NCBI RefSeq assembly: GCF_002208115.1
Contig: NZ_CP020946.1
Coordinates: 620,001-684,000, forward strand
Reading direction: 5' to 3'
Origin: Bdellovibrio bacteriovorus
GTDB taxonomy: Bacteria; Bdellovibrionota; Bdellovibrionia; Bdellovibrionales; Bdellovibrionaceae
Length of the DNA stretch: 64,000 nt
The notes beneath the pieces are model-generated. The model did no database searches. It was not told the DNA's origin and saw only the letters and a list, made by a program, of their open reading frames with translations. Positions 8,389 to 17,645 of the stretch are shown piece by piece. The translations under genes and the position numbers were made by a program. Numbering within the stretch: position 1 is the stretch's first letter; each line of letters starts with the position of its first letter.

Positions 8389-9255
8389 ATGGGTTTTGTA
8401 GGTATATTAGTTGTATTCGTGATGGTGTTCGGCGGCTTCCTTATAGCCGGCGGTAACATGTCCGTGATCATCAAGGCGGCCCCTCTGGAGCTGATGATTA
8501 TCGGGGGCGCGGCCCTCGGAGCGTACATTATTGCCAATCCGATGAAGGTTATCAAAGCCGGATTCAAAATGAGTATCAAAGCAATGACGGCCAAAGGACC
8601 TCAAAAGCAGGACTACGTCGAACTGTTGCAGATGATGTTCCAGTTGTTCCAGGCTTTCCGTAAAGAAGGTCCTCAGGGTATTGAAAAACACATCGAGGAA
8701 CCGGACAAGAGTGACATCTTTAAAGCTTATCCAAGTTTCATGCACAATCATCATGCGGTTCACTTTCTTTGCGACACGATGAAAATCACGCTGTCTGCAG
8801 AAATGTCCCCTTACGATGTTGATGATTTGCTGGATGCCGACATCAAAGCGATTCACCACGAAGAACACATGGCGGTTCACGCCGTGCAAACAGTGGCCGA
8901 TGGTTTCCCGGGTCTGGGGATCGTTGCCGCGGTTTTGGGTATCGTTAAAACGATGGCCCACTTGACGGACGGGGTTGAAAAGATCGGTGCCTTGGTTGCA
9001 AGCGCCCTGGTTGGAACGATGTTGGGGGTTTTCGGTGCTTACGGTCTGATTGGTCCGACGGCGACGAAGATGGGTGCCGATATCGATGCTGAAGGCCGTT
9101 ACCTTGGCTGTATCAAAGCGGCGATGGTGGCTTTGCAGCGTGGTGCGCCTCCGATTGTGTGTGTCGAGTACGCTCGCCGTTCTATTATGCCTGAAGAAAG
9201 ACCTTCTTTTGAGGAAGTTGACAAAGCTACCAAAGAAATCAAGAAAGCAGCTTAA
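8389..9255 (+). CDS. motA: flagellar motor stator protein MotA
   Basis: The stator channel subunit that surrounds MotB and converts ion flow into flagellar rotation. The 288 residues show the four-span MotA layout: two N-terminal spans ([21 protein letters not shown], then [16 protein letters not shown]), a charged cytoplasmic loop, and spans three and four ([49 protein letters not shown]). GAGAGGT lies eight bases before ATG. motB follows after two bases. B. bacteriovorus is known to carry three motAB pairs; whether this pair uses H+ or Na+ cannot be told from sequence alone. Confidence 0.96.
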   Translation: MGFVGILVVFVMVFGGFLIAGGNMSVIIKAAPLELMIIGGAALGAYIIANPMKVIKAGFKMSIKAMTAKGPQKQDYVELLQMMFQLFQAFRKEGPQGIEKHIEEPDKSDIFKAYPSFMHNHHAVHFLCDTMKITLSAEMSPYDVDDLLDADIKAIHHEEHMAVHAVQTVADGFPGLGIVAAVLGIVKTMAHLTDGVEKIGALVASALVGTMLGVFGAYGLIGPTATKMGADIDAEGRYLGCIKAAMVALQRGAPPIVCVEYARRSIMPEERPSFEEVDKATKEIKKAA

Positions 9256-9257
9256 TC

Positions 9258-10214
9258 ATGGCAGAAAAGAAACAGACGATCGTTATCAAAAAGATCATAG
9301 TTTCCGGCGGCGGTCACCACGGGGGTTCCTGGAAGGTGGCCTTGGCCGACTTTATGACGGCCTTGATGGCGTTCTTCCTCGTTATGTGGCTGGTGGGGCA
9401 ATCTGAAGAAACCAAAAAAGCGGTTTCCGATTATTTCTCCACGCCTTCTGTTATTGAATACAACTTCCAGAACTTCGGTGCTGAAATCACTCTGGAAAAA
9501 CTTTTCCTGGATATTCTGAATGAGCCGTTGAAGGCCTTCCAGAGTTTCATGGAGCCGGCAGATAAAACTCCGAACCTGCTGGACATGGGCTCCACAAAAG
9601 TGGTGGCGGCTTATCTTGCGGATCAGATGACAGATGTGGCGAAGAACGTCACGGTCACTCCGGATGGGTATGACTTTGATATTCCTGACTACATGCTGTT
9701 TGAGCGTGGCACATCCACGCCGAATGCAAACTTTGTGAAAGTCATGGACAAGATCAAGGGAATCACCACCGGTTTGAAGGATGCGGATATCAAGCTGACT
9801 TCGGGTCTGTTCATTCAGGCGGTTCCGGATGGCAGTGTGATGTCGGCGAACAAGGTGGCTTCTGAGCGCTTTGACATTGTTCGTGCCAAAATCATGGCTT
9901 CACTTGAAAACAACACGGTGAATGTTTCCGGTGGCATCAGTGTGAAGGAAAAGCGCGGTGAAATTGATCCAGCCAAACTGGTTGGTTTTATCCGTGTGAA
10001 GATCGCGCAGAAAGAAATCACTTCCGACGGTCATAAGCCACGCAAGCTCGAAACCCTGTTTGGCCCGTCCCGTGTGGATATGTCTGTGTATGACAGCTTT
10101 GTGAATCAGATCAGCAACCGCAAAGCGGCTGAAAAGAAGGACCTGAAACAGCAAGTGGATCAGGACCTGAAAGAAGAAACGGGTATTACAGATCCGTTGA
10201 TGCAGACAGAATAA
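9258..10214 (+). CDS. motB: flagellar motor stator protein MotB
   Basis: The stator subunit that anchors the motor to peptidoglycan and carries the ion-binding site. One span ([23 protein letters not shown]) holds Asp31, matching the essential Asp32 of E. coli MotB. The C-terminal OmpA-like domain is recognisable only weakly ([29 protein letters not shown]), so peptidoglycan contacts may differ. A basic, Gly-rich N-terminus ([20 protein letters not shown]) precedes the span. It is co-transcribed with motA. Its last 29 bases overlap the convergent porin gene. Confidence 0.94.
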   Translation: MAEKKQTIVIKKIIVSGGGHHGGSWKVALADFMTALMAFFLVMWLVGQSEETKKAVSDYFSTPSVIEYNFQNFGAEITLEKLFLDILNEPLKAFQSFMEPADKTPNLLDMGSTKVVAAYLADQMTDVAKNVTVTPDGYDFDIPDYMLFERGTSTPNANFVKVMDKIKGITTGLKDADIKLTSGLFIQAVPDGSVMSANKVASERFDIVRAKIMASLENNTVNVSGGISVKEKRGEIDPAKLVGFIRVKIAQKEITSDGHKPRKLETLFGPSRVDMSVYDSFVNQISNRKAAEKKDLKQQVDQDLKEETGITDPLMQTE

Positions 10215-10869
10215 AGAAATAATCTCCAGCCCCGTCAAATTGGGAGCTTTCACTGGTCGCGGTGAGGGCTCCTTCAAAGAAGATCACACCCCATTTTGTT
10301 CCCAGCCCGGTTCGTGCATCAAAGTACGGATTGATTGTTTCCACGTCCGGTGTGTTGTAACCGATTTCGTTATTCCACTTCCAGCCGCCGAAGACATCCA
10401 TGATATTGCCGAAAGCAAAGCGTTCGGATTTTTCATGAGTGGCTTCCCAGTTGGAGTTCGTGTCGTACATGATGCGTGATTTCCACAGATTCAGATGCAG
10501 GCTGAGCAGGTCCCCATTGTGGTCGCCACCATTGTAGTACTGACTTTTGGTGTAACCGATTTCCAGTTGTGCATTCTGTGAGAAGTCCACTTTCACTTCC
10601 GCATTCATGCGCAGGTTGAAGTGGTCGTCACCATGTTCATAGTTCGTGTTCGAGCCCCAAACCCCCAGGCGGAACTGGGAGCCGAAGTTGAACCAGAATG
10701 ATCCCTGCAAAGCCGGGGAGTTGTCGGATTGAGAAAGACCGTGCTCCACATAGTGGGAAAGCAGGCTCACATCACCGGACAGCGCAAAGGTTGGAGACGT
10801 GCTGGCTTTGGCGGCCGTGGCCCCCAAAGTGCTGATCAGAATAATGGCAAAAGCAATGTATCTTCGCAT
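10186..10869 (-). CDS. TorF / Gcw_chp-family putative porin
   Basis: An outer-membrane barrel of 227 residues with the signal peptide [22 protein letters not shown]. The segment [28 protein letters not shown] matches the Gcw_chp/TorF signature (S-x-Y-x-x-x-G-x-S-Q-S-x-x-x-P-A-x-Q-G). Members are thought to be porins, and their substrates are mostly unknown. The chain ends in alternating strands ([12 protein letters not shown]). The stop overlaps motB by 29 bases. It is divergent from the exonuclease-WYL gene. Confidence 0.82.
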   Translation of the reverse strand: MRRYIAFAIILISTLGATAAKASTSPTFALSGDVSLLSHYVEHGLSQSDNSPALQGSFWFNFGSQFRLGVWGSNTNYEHGDDHFNLRMNAEVKVDFSQNAQLEIGYTKSQYYNGGDHNGDLLSLHLNLWKSRIMYDTNSNWEATHEKSERFAFGNIMDVFGGWKWNNEIGYNTPDVETINPYFDARTGLGTKWGVIFFEGALTATSESSQFDGAGDYFFILSASTDL

Positions 10870-10941
10870 AGATAGTTCGCCTAATTGTGACTTAGTCCTG
10901 CCGGAAAAACAAAGTTTTCGCGCGGGGCCTGCACGGGGAAC

Positions 10942-10970
10942 TGGACCAACAGCCCCAAGAAAGGTAGATT
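10942..10970 (+). promoter_or_regulatory. promoter giving a probably leaderless exonuclease mRNA
   Basis: TGGACC (10942-10947) and TAGATT (10965-10970) are spaced by 17 bases, each matching four of six consensus positions. The start site would fall on or next to ATG 10979, which has no Shine-Dalgarno sequence. Confidence 0.4.
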
Positions 10971-10978
10971 AGCCCGCT

Positions 10979-11809
10979 ATGAATCTTGATTTGCCACTGA
11001 ATGAATACACATATGTCGCCTTTGATACCGAAACCAGCGGAGCTTATCCGGTCGGGCATGACGTGGTCGAGTTTGGCGCGGTGAAGTGGTATAAGGGTGA
11101 AGAAGTCGGCCGTCTGCAGTTTTTGTTCAAGCCGCGCGAACTGATGACGGATTTCATTATTGGCATTCATGGCATCACCAATGAAATGGTGGCTGATGCT
11201 CCGTTGATCACCGAAAAGATCCGCGAGATTCATGAATTCTTCAAAGGCGCGATTGTGATGGCCCACCACGCTCCGTTCGATTTGGGCTTTATGGCCATTG
11301 ATTTTGAAAAAAACCAACTGCCGTTGTTGCCCGAACCGGCATTGTGCACCAGCCTTCTGTCCCGTAAATGGATTCATGGCGTGGAAAACCACAAGCTGCA
11401 AACTCTGGTCAGACATCTGAATATTGATGGGGGCCAGGCTCACCGCGCCTATGACGATGCGAAGGCCTGCCTGCAAGTGGGCTTGGCGTGTTTTGCAAAG
11501 ATGCCGCCAGAAATGACTTTGGCCGGAGCCATCAAAAGTCAGGGGAAGAATCTGTGGTGGAAGGATTATTCTTTGGCGTCCTTAAGCGCGCCCCAGTTTA
11601 AGTCCATCATCGAAGCGATTCAGACCAAAAAAGATGTCGATATGGTTTACGAGGGTGGATCAGACCGAGGTTCCACCCGTCGTGTGACCCCGATTGGTAT
11701 TGTCAGAAATCCGGACGGGGATTACCTGCAGGCGTTCTGCCACAAGGATCAGGCGGCCAAACGTTATTATTTGAACCGCATCAGCGATGCCCAGATCATC
11801 TGGATCTAG
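10979..11809 (+). CDS. DEDDh 3'-5' exonuclease (DnaQ-like) fused to a WYL domain
   Basis: Residues 1-170 form a DnaQ-type exonuclease with all motifs: FDTETSG (Exo I), HHAPFD (Exo II) and HRAYDDAK (Exo III, DEDDh type). Residues about 200-276 match a WYL domain (IEAIQTKKDVDMVYEGG, RRVTPIGIV, DYLQAFCH, KRYYLNRISDAQI), a module that binds nucleic acid or small ligands in many transcription and defence regulators. The pair suggests a nuclease whose activity is controlled by a bound ligand or nucleic-acid end. Polymerase III epsilon proteins lack this tail, so a repair or nucleotide-salvage role is more likely than proofreading. It stands alone, divergent from the porin. Confidence 0.85.
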   Translation: MNLDLPLNEYTYVAFDTETSGAYPVGHDVVEFGAVKWYKGEEVGRLQFLFKPRELMTDFIIGIHGITNEMVADAPLITEKIREIHEFFKGAIVMAHHAPFDLGFMAIDFEKNQLPLLPEPALCTSLLSRKWIHGVENHKLQTLVRHLNIDGGQAHRAYDDAKACLQVGLACFAKMPPEMTLAGAIKSQGKNLWWKDYSLASLSAPQFKSIIEAIQTKKDVDMVYEGGSDRGSTRRVTPIGIVRNPDGDYLQAFCHKDQAAKRYYLNRISDAQIIWI

Positions 11810-11833
11810 GGCGCACGCTGGACAATGAATTTG

Positions 11834-13300
11834 TTATTCTTCGTCGATGTTCCAACTGAGCTTTTTCTTTTTGCCTTTGCCTGGGGCCAGACCGAAGCGT
11901 TCTTTGATTTGCTCCAGGTCTTCTTTGCGAGCGCGAACTTTCAGCATCACGCCGTTGGCTTCATAGTTTTCTGAAAGCACGCGCATTTTTGCGCGGATGT
12001 CACCGATGGCACCCTGAGTGGTGTACGGGATCAGAACATCTTCTTCGACCATGGCATTTTCAAAGTGCTTCACAAGTTTGGTGTGCAAAGCTGCGATGTC
12101 GTCAGGATTCTTTGCAGACATGAAGTGAGCTTCCGGGAACTCCTTCGCAAGTTCCGCCTCTTCTTCCTGGGACAGGCGATCACGTTTGTTGAAGATCAGC
12201 ATGCTTGGGATGTCCTGCGCGCCGACCTCTGCCAGGACGGTGCGGGTGACTTCCAGTTGAGAACGGAAGGTCGGGTCAGAACAGTCCACTGTATACAACA
12301 GCAAAGAGGCATTCGCCGCTTCATCTAAAGTGGATTTGAAGGACGCCACCAGATCATGCGGCAGTTTTTTAATGAATCCGACGGTGTCAGAGACAAGCAT
12401 CTTGGGGCGGGTTTCCGGATAAAGAACACGAACGGTGGTATCCAGAGTTGCAAACAGTTTGTCTGCCACCAGCACGTCACTGCCAGTCAACGCACGCATC
12501 AGGGAAGACTTGCCGGCATTGGTGTAGCCCACCAGCGCGATGGTCAGTTCCTGTTCACGGCGCGCGCGGCGAGTATCAAGTTCCTGGGAAATTGAGGCCA
12601 GTTCCTGCTTCAGTTCCTTGATGCGGTCGCGGATCTTACGACGATCCAGCTCGATACTGGTTTCACCAGCCCCTTTGCCGCCACCACCTTGACGGTCATC
12701 GCCGGCGGTGGACTCACGCATGCGTGGAGCCACGTACGTCAAACGCGCAATTTCAACCTGCAGACGGGCGGCGCGAGTGCGTGCGTGGCGACTGAAGATT
12801 TCAATGATCACCCCGGTGCGGTCCAAAACCTGGGCACCGGTGGCGCTTTCAAGGTTGCGCAACTGGGACGGGGAAAGATCGCAGTCAATAACCACAACCT
12901 GGGCTTTTTCCTGCGGAGTTGTGTCGCCGGAAGAATCCATGTCTTCAGCGCCTTCTTCAACCTCGAAGACTTCTTCGACGTCATCACCGAAAAGATCGTC
13001 TTCTTCCTCGTCTTTTTTAAAGCGAAGGGCGGCCTTGTGCTTTTTCTTAACGAAGTTCGGGCTGACTTTGCCGGTTCCACCAGTCCACTGCGCCAGCTCT
13101 TTCAGTTTGCCATCACCCAGGACGTTCGCGGTTTTTGTAGAGCTGCGACGCTGGGACATCTGACCGACAACTTCATAGCCAAGGGTTGTGACCAGACGGG
13201 AAAGTTCGGTCAAAGAACCTTTGAGTTCCTGATCTGAAGTGCGTTGAAGTTGAATGCCGACAAGGACGGCCTTAAGAGGGGTGGTTTCGTTTTCGTTCAT
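11834..13300 (-). CDS. hflX: ribosome-associated GTPase HflX
   Basis: HflX binds the 50S subunit and splits stalled ribosomes under stress. Residues about 10-75 and 133-190 form the glycine-rich N-terminal domain. The GTPase carries the P-loop GYTNAGKSS (258-266), the G3 motif DTVGFI and the G4 motif NKRD. An insert at about 90-133 is strongly acidic (KKDEEEDDLFGDDVEEVFEVEEG) and is not part of the usual family core of about 420 residues. A C-terminal domain ends in KGKKKKLSW. It reads as a single gene with its own start near 13300. Confidence 0.95.
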   Translation of the reverse strand: MNENETTPLKAVLVGIQLQRTSDQELKGSLTELSRLVTTLGYEVVGQMSQRRSSTKTANVLGDGKLKELAQWTGGTGKVSPNFVKKKHKAALRFKKDEEEDDLFGDDVEEVFEVEEGAEDMDSSGDTTPQEKAQVVVIDCDLSPSQLRNLESATGAQVLDRTGVIIEIFSRHARTRAARLQVEIARLTYVAPRMRESTAGDDRQGGGGKGAGETSIELDRRKIRDRIKELKQELASISQELDTRRARREQELTIALVGYTNAGKSSLMRALTGSDVLVADKLFATLDTTVRVLYPETRPKMLVSDTVGFIKKLPHDLVASFKSTLDEAANASLLLYTVDCSDPTFRSQLEVTRTVLAEVGAQDIPSMLIFNKRDRLSQEEEAELAKEFPEAHFMSAKNPDDIAALHTKLVKHFENAMVEEDVLIPYTTQGAIGDIRAKMRVLSENYEANGVMLKVRARKEDLEQIKERFGLAPGKGKKKKLSWNIDEE

Positions 13301-13439
13301 GGCGAACGGTATAACACAGGGCTCGGCAAAATCCAGCGGGACGTCAAAAAAGTCTTTAAATTCGGGGGGATCGGCGCATCATGATGTAGCAAATACCCGG
13401 ATCAAGATCCTTGGAAGCGAGGAGTCCTTAAAAGCCCGT

Positions 13440-13838
13440 TTATTTGCGCGGGCGCAAATAGTGGCGCACCAGTTCGCCGGTGCTTACATAAGACCCGTCC
13501 TTAAAGACACAGCGATCCAGGGCGAACCATTCCTTAGAGGCTTCAAACTCCAACAGTTCCGGTTTGCCGCCCAGTTTGCGGCACAGGTTGAAGCCGGGAT
13601 TGCTTTTTTGATCCAGAATGTCCGCCGTCTTTACTTCGATATCGACAGTGAAAGCCGTGCATTTGCGGTCCTGGCAGTCTTTGGAGTAAAGTTCGGTGCG
13701 ATCCTCGTTGAAGCAATAAGTCTGCGCTTCAACAACTTTGGTTTCAGCATTGTATGGCATACGGAAGCTGCCTTTTTGGCAGGTCAAATCCGCAGCAAAG
13801 ACGGGCGTTGTCAGAAACAGAATCAGACTACTTAACAT
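13440..13838 (-). CDS. small secreted protein, function unknown
   Basis: A 132-residue exported protein: signal peptide MLSSLILFLTTPVFAA, then a mature part with six Cys (TCQKG, TYCFN, KDCQDRKC, NLCRK, DRCVF) that suggests three disulfides. I recognise no domain. ATG 13838 is preferred to GTG 13847 because the signal peptide begins cleanly there and AAGG sits about nine bases upstream. The start overlaps the end of the papain-like protease gene by 11 bases, so it is translated with it and could be a partner, inhibitor or chaperone. That is inference from position only. Confidence 0.68.
   Translation of the reverse strand: MLSSLILFLTTPVFAADLTCQKGSFRMPYNAETKVVEAQTYCFNEDRTELYSKDCQDRKCTAFTVDIEVKTADILDQKSNPGFNLCRKLGGKPELLEFEASKEWFALDRCVFKDGSYVSTGELVRHYLRPRK
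13441..13460 (-). other. hairpin at the end of the 133-aa secreted-protein gene
   Basis: TATTTGCG and CGCAAATA form a perfect eight-bp stem around CGGG, lying within the last codons. It is followed on the minus strand by AAACGGGCTTTTAAGG, so it may terminate or stabilise the protease operon mRNA. Confidence 0.4.
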
Positions 13839-15096
13839 ATGTTGCACCCTTGCCTCGTTTTACGATATCCGCTTTAGGAATCCAGATGTTGCCCTCTTTG
13901 CACTGGTAAGAAGGATCATAGTAACCACAACTGCGGCCCCAGGAATTTCTTAGCAGGTACTCGCACTGCCCGGATTTTTCATTGAATCTGCGGCCGACCA
14001 GAACACTCGCGTGCATTCCCAGTTGGGAATAGTCGCGGCGGTCGCCCAGGCCCTGTGCATCGTAACTGAGAACAACCGGATTTTTCGCGCTCAGTTGTTC
14101 ATCGATTTCATCACCCAAAGATTTTTCGCGGAAGGTCCATGGAGAGGAGACCTTCAAATCTGTCTTGATGCGCTGTTTGCATGTGCGGTTGGCCATCTGG
14201 TCGATGAAATCCGCGCGCGAAGAAGTTTTCAGGATGTGTTCCAGATCCTTGGTGCTGACGTTCGGAAACAGACGGCGCGAGGTCTGATAGACCTTTTCAC
14301 AGTTCGGGGCCGACCACGAAGTGATCTCGTCCCGTCCTAGTTTGTCGATCTGGGTGATCAGTTCCTGAAATTCACCGTTGATGTTGTCTTCGCTGGGGAA
14401 GTCTTTCTCAAGACAAAGGCCTTTTTCGATGGCCCCTTCCAGGGCGCTGGACGGGAAGCCGCCCTCAAGGCTGCCGGCTTTGACGCCGACGTATTTGGCC
14501 CCGGTGTTGAACAGGCTGTCGTTATAGTTGACGGCGATGTCCGCGGCCGAGATTTTCTTTTTCAGTTTGAAGGACAATACATCCGCAGCAGCAAAGGCAT
14601 AACACCAGCCGATCGAATCCTGATTTCGCACCGGGCCCATTTCTTTGCTGACGTCCATGGGTTTGCAGGATTGTTTTTCGCGCGCATAGGATTTTTCAGC
14701 CTTCGCTTTCAGGCCGTTCGTGAAGGACTTCAGAATGTTCGGAGGAAAACCCAGGGCTTTACCGTAGGCGGTGTAGGCCTCGACAAATTCATTGATTCGA
14801 CCTGTGTTCGCATATTGTTCCATGTCGACCTGGATGCGGTTGAATTCAGCTCGAAGTGTTTGCGTGCGCAGGGTCGGATAGAAAGTTTCAGGCACACCCA
14901 GTCTGCGGCTGGGAATCTTGCATCGCTGCATGCGACCGGTCAGTGAGTCGATCTCCATCGACATATCGTATTTTTGATAGCCCTGGGCAATCTGCTTTGC
15001 CTGAAGTTGGATGCTGGAAATGCTGCAGTTATCGGCATGAGCCTGTGGGAAAGGAAAAGCCGTCAAAAATAGGATTACGATCAATGTGCTGCGCAT
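13828..15096 (-). CDS. secreted papain-like (C1 family) cysteine protease
   Basis: A 422-residue exported protein with signal peptide MRSTLIVILFLTAFPFPQAHA. After a helical region of about 120 residues that may be a propeptide, the C1 signature appears. NQDSIGWCYAFAAADVLS holds the oxyanion Gln and catalytic Cys, MHASVLVGRR the catalytic His, and LLRNSWGRSCG the catalytic Asn. C1 proteases hydrolyse peptide bonds and are usually activated by propeptide removal. In a predator it is likely to degrade prey protein, which is inference. The 133-aa gene overlaps its 3' end. Confidence 0.9.
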   Translation of the reverse strand: MRSTLIVILFLTAFPFPQAHADNCSISSIQLQAKQIAQGYQKYDMSMEIDSLTGRMQRCKIPSRRLGVPETFYPTLRTQTLRAEFNRIQVDMEQYANTGRINEFVEAYTAYGKALGFPPNILKSFTNGLKAKAEKSYAREKQSCKPMDVSKEMGPVRNQDSIGWCYAFAAADVLSFKLKKKISAADIAVNYNDSLFNTGAKYVGVKAGSLEGGFPSSALEGAIEKGLCLEKDFPSEDNINGEFQELITQIDKLGRDEITSWSAPNCEKVYQTSRRLFPNVSTKDLEHILKTSSRADFIDQMANRTCKQRIKTDLKVSSPWTFREKSLGDEIDEQLSAKNPVVLSYDAQGLGDRRDYSQLGMHASVLVGRRFNEKSGQCEYLLRNSWGRSCGYYDPSYQCKEGNIWIPKADIVKRGKGATYVK

Positions 15097-15163
15097 GATT
15101 TGTTTATCGGAATTCAGAGCGAAAACCTGTGGATTTACGCGGAAATCAGGACCAAAAGAGGGG

Positions 15164-16096
15164 CTAGCCCTCTTCTTTGTATTCGATGACGTTTACGGTG
15201 CGTTCTTTTTTAATCTGATGCAGGCGTTTGTTGATCTCGTCCGCCAGTTCTTCGAGATGTTTGAACTCGTCCCCGGTACGAAGTTTCAGATGGGCGTCTG
15301 CCTTGCCTTCCAGGGCCTGATGCAGGAAGCGCTCAAAAGCATAAAGGGGACCGGCGATGCGGTGGGAAATCAGACGGCCCACCGCAAACAAGATCGCGCA
15401 GAACGCAACTGAGATGATCATGAACGTGATCACAAACGGCACCAGGAATTTATTCAGCAAAAAGGCGTTGTTTCCCACCAGTTCCTGAATCGTCACACGC
15501 ATGTAGGTATAGGAAAACACCGAGCAGATCAGTGTCAGGCTTAATCCCACACCCATCAGGATAAAGCAGTACTTCAACTGAAACGGCATGTTCACCCAGT
15601 ACTGTTTGCGCACGTTGTTTTCGGGCCACAGCAGTTCGCCTTCACGAATGATGGCATAGACGATCAGTCCATACCCCACCCACTGCAGGGCATCGGCGAC
15701 GTTGAAAGCCGGGCTGGACAAGGACGGCGTGCCGACCACGATAAAGTCCACCACGTAACCCCAGATGATGCGGTCGGTGACGTTCCCGATGATGCCGCCA
15801 ATCAGAATGGAAAGACCCGAGCGCAAAGTGAGGGATTTAATTGGAAGCAGGTATTGAATCAAAGCATAAGTCGCCAGCAAAAACGCGCCACCCGTGGAAA
15901 GGGACACGATACGCAGCACCGATGGCAGATCCGAGAACAGTCCCAGCATAGCCCCATGGTTATGATGAAGAACGAAGTGCACAGGACCATAGGATTTCAA
16001 CTGCGTGATTCCTGTTGCCCAGATCTTGGTGATGCGGTCCAAGGACCACGTCGCCAGAAGTGGCAGAATCACAATTAGCCATTCACGTTTTTTCAT
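15164..16096 (-). CDS. lspA: signal peptidase II fused to a HAMP-like membrane module
   Basis: Residues 1-155 are a lipoprotein signal peptidase with four spans and both catalytic motifs: GNVTDR, with Asp108, and FNVADA, with Asp135. The usual family length is 150-170. Here 155 more residues follow: two further spans at about 175-197 and 217-240, then a HAMP-like segment (RLISHRIAGPLYAFERFLHQALEG, then LKLRTGDEFKHLEELADEINKRL). HAMP domains relay signals in sensor proteins and have no known place in LspA. The organism has many lipoproteins, so the enzyme is likely needed. It is divergent from dacB. Confidence 0.88.
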   Translation of the reverse strand: MKKREWLIVILPLLATWSLDRITKIWATGITQLKSYGPVHFVLHHNHGAMLGLFSDLPSVLRIVSLSTGGAFLLATYALIQYLLPIKSLTLRSGLSILIGGIIGNVTDRIIWGYVVDFIVVGTPSLSSPAFNVADALQWVGYGLIVYAIIREGELLWPENNVRKQYWVNMPFQLKYCFILMGVGLSLTLICSVFSYTYMRVTIQELVGNNAFLLNKFLVPFVITFMIISVAFCAILFAVGRLISHRIAGPLYAFERFLHQALEGKADAHLKLRTGDEFKHLEELADEINKRLHQIKKERTVNVIEYKEEG

Positions 16097-16189
16097 GAAC
16101 TTCAGTCTAACAAGTGACTGTTGGACTTGCGAAAGAAAAACAAGAACATTACCATCGTCCAGACACTTGGTTTTTATGAGGAGAGTTGA

Positions 16190-17614
16190 GTGAAAGCTTT
16201 ATTGATTTCTTTGGTCGTTGCGCTGATTTCTTTCAACGTTCACGCGGACGATAAGTTTAAGGATATATCCAAAGAGTTTGAGGCGCTGGCTAAGAAATAC
16301 GGGGTTAATTCCAAGGATCTTGGGATTTATGCGACGATCGGGGAAGGCGAAGAGCTGAAAACGGTTTTGGATGTGAACGGGAACAAGATGATGGTCCCGG
16401 CCTCCATTTCAAAAATTGCGACGGCTTCGGCGGTTTTGGCGTCATTTCCTCCGGGGACTAAATTCAAAACTCAGCTTTTGATCGGCGGGGACCTGAAAAA
16501 CGGAACTTTGAAAGGGACGTTGTATCTGAAAGGGGGCGGGGATCCTTCGTTCGTCTCTGAAAACATGTGGTATCTGGTCAATGCTTTCACCCGCACTAAA
16601 ATCAAAAGAATTGAAGGCGATATCGTCGTTGATGACTCTCTGTTCGACAATGTCCGATACGACATGAGCCGTCAGAAAGAGCGTGTGGATCGCGCTTATG
16701 ATGCTCCGGTCGGGGCGATGAGCTTTAACTGGAACTCCGTGAACATTTTTGTGCGTGCGAACGGGGCGGGGAACGGTGCTGACGTCACCATTGATCCGGA
16801 AAATGACTATATCCGTCTGGTGAACAAGGCAAAAACTGTGGGCGGTTCAGCGAACAATCTGCTGGCAGATCGCCAGGAGGACAAAAAATTCCCGGGTGAT
16901 GTGATTCACGTGGGAGGCAGCATTGGTCAGGGTTTGAAGGAAGTGGTGGTCTTTAAAAACATCACGCAGCCGGACCTTTGGGCAGGGTACAATCTGAAGG
17001 CTTTCCTGGCACAAAGAGGAATTCAACTCACCGGTACGATCAGGAACGGTGTCACACCAGAGAAAGCAGAACTTGTCGCTGAATCGGAAAGCAAACCGAT
17101 TGAGCAGATGGTGGCCGACATGAACAAGTTTTCAAACAACTATGTTGCCGAGATGCTGACCAAGAATCTGGGTGCGGTGAAAAAAACAAAAGGCGCAACA
17201 CTGGCTGACGGCGTGCTTGTTATCAATGAGCACATGCAAAGTCTGGGTGTTCCCGCGGATCAATACAATCTGGAGTCACCTTCAGGTTTGTCGCGCCAGA
17301 ACAAACTGTCATCATTCGCGATGTGGAAGGTCCTGCAGCATTTACGCAACGACTTCCGGGTCCAGCCGGAGTTCCTGACATCCTTGCCGATCGCAGGGGT
17401 TGATGGCACGCTTAAAAAACGCATGAAGAATTCCCCGGCAGAACGTTGGGTGCGTGCGAAAACGGGATTCCTGACAGGCGTGGTCTCATTGGCGGGTTAT
17501 GCGGGTTTGGAGGACGGGCGAGTTGTGACTTTCTCTTTCGTTTACAATGGTTCCACGGATGAGACGAAGATTCGCGCGTTTTTTGATAATTTACTTATCT
17601 ATCTTGTAAAATAA
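16190..17614 (+). CDS. dacB: D-alanyl-D-alanine carboxypeptidase/endopeptidase, PBP4 (S13) family
   Basis: A periplasmic penicillin-binding protein that trims or cuts peptidoglycan cross-links. The signal peptide is MKALLISLVVALISFNVHA. The three serine-acyltransferase motifs are visible: S72-I-S-K75, S-N-N in NKFSNNYVAEML, and K-T-G in VRAKTGFLTG. The long insertion between the first two motifs fits PBP4. Start is GTG 16190, six bases after GAGGAGAG. Two HD100 relatives of this family, Bd0816 and Bd3459, are known to loosen the prey wall early in predation; whether this copy acts on prey or on self is not shown by sequence. A lytic transglycosylase gene follows after 31 bases. Confidence 0.93.
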   Translation: MKALLISLVVALISFNVHADDKFKDISKEFEALAKKYGVNSKDLGIYATIGEGEELKTVLDVNGNKMMVPASISKIATASAVLASFPPGTKFKTQLLIGGDLKNGTLKGTLYLKGGGDPSFVSENMWYLVNAFTRTKIKRIEGDIVVDDSLFDNVRYDMSRQKERVDRAYDAPVGAMSFNWNSVNIFVRANGAGNGADVTIDPENDYIRLVNKAKTVGGSANNLLADRQEDKKFPGDVIHVGGSIGQGLKEVVVFKNITQPDLWAGYNLKAFLAQRGIQLTGTIRNGVTPEKAELVAESESKPIEQMVADMNKFSNNYVAEMLTKNLGAVKKTKGATLADGVLVINEHMQSLGVPADQYNLESPSGLSRQNKLSSFAMWKVLQHLRNDFRVQPEFLTSLPIAGVDGTLKKRMKNSPAERWVRAKTGFLTGVVSLAGYAGLEDGRVVTFSFVYNGSTDETKIRAFFDNLLIYLVK

Positions 17615-17645
17615 GCCGATTGAAATGGTGGAAGGTGGACCTCCC

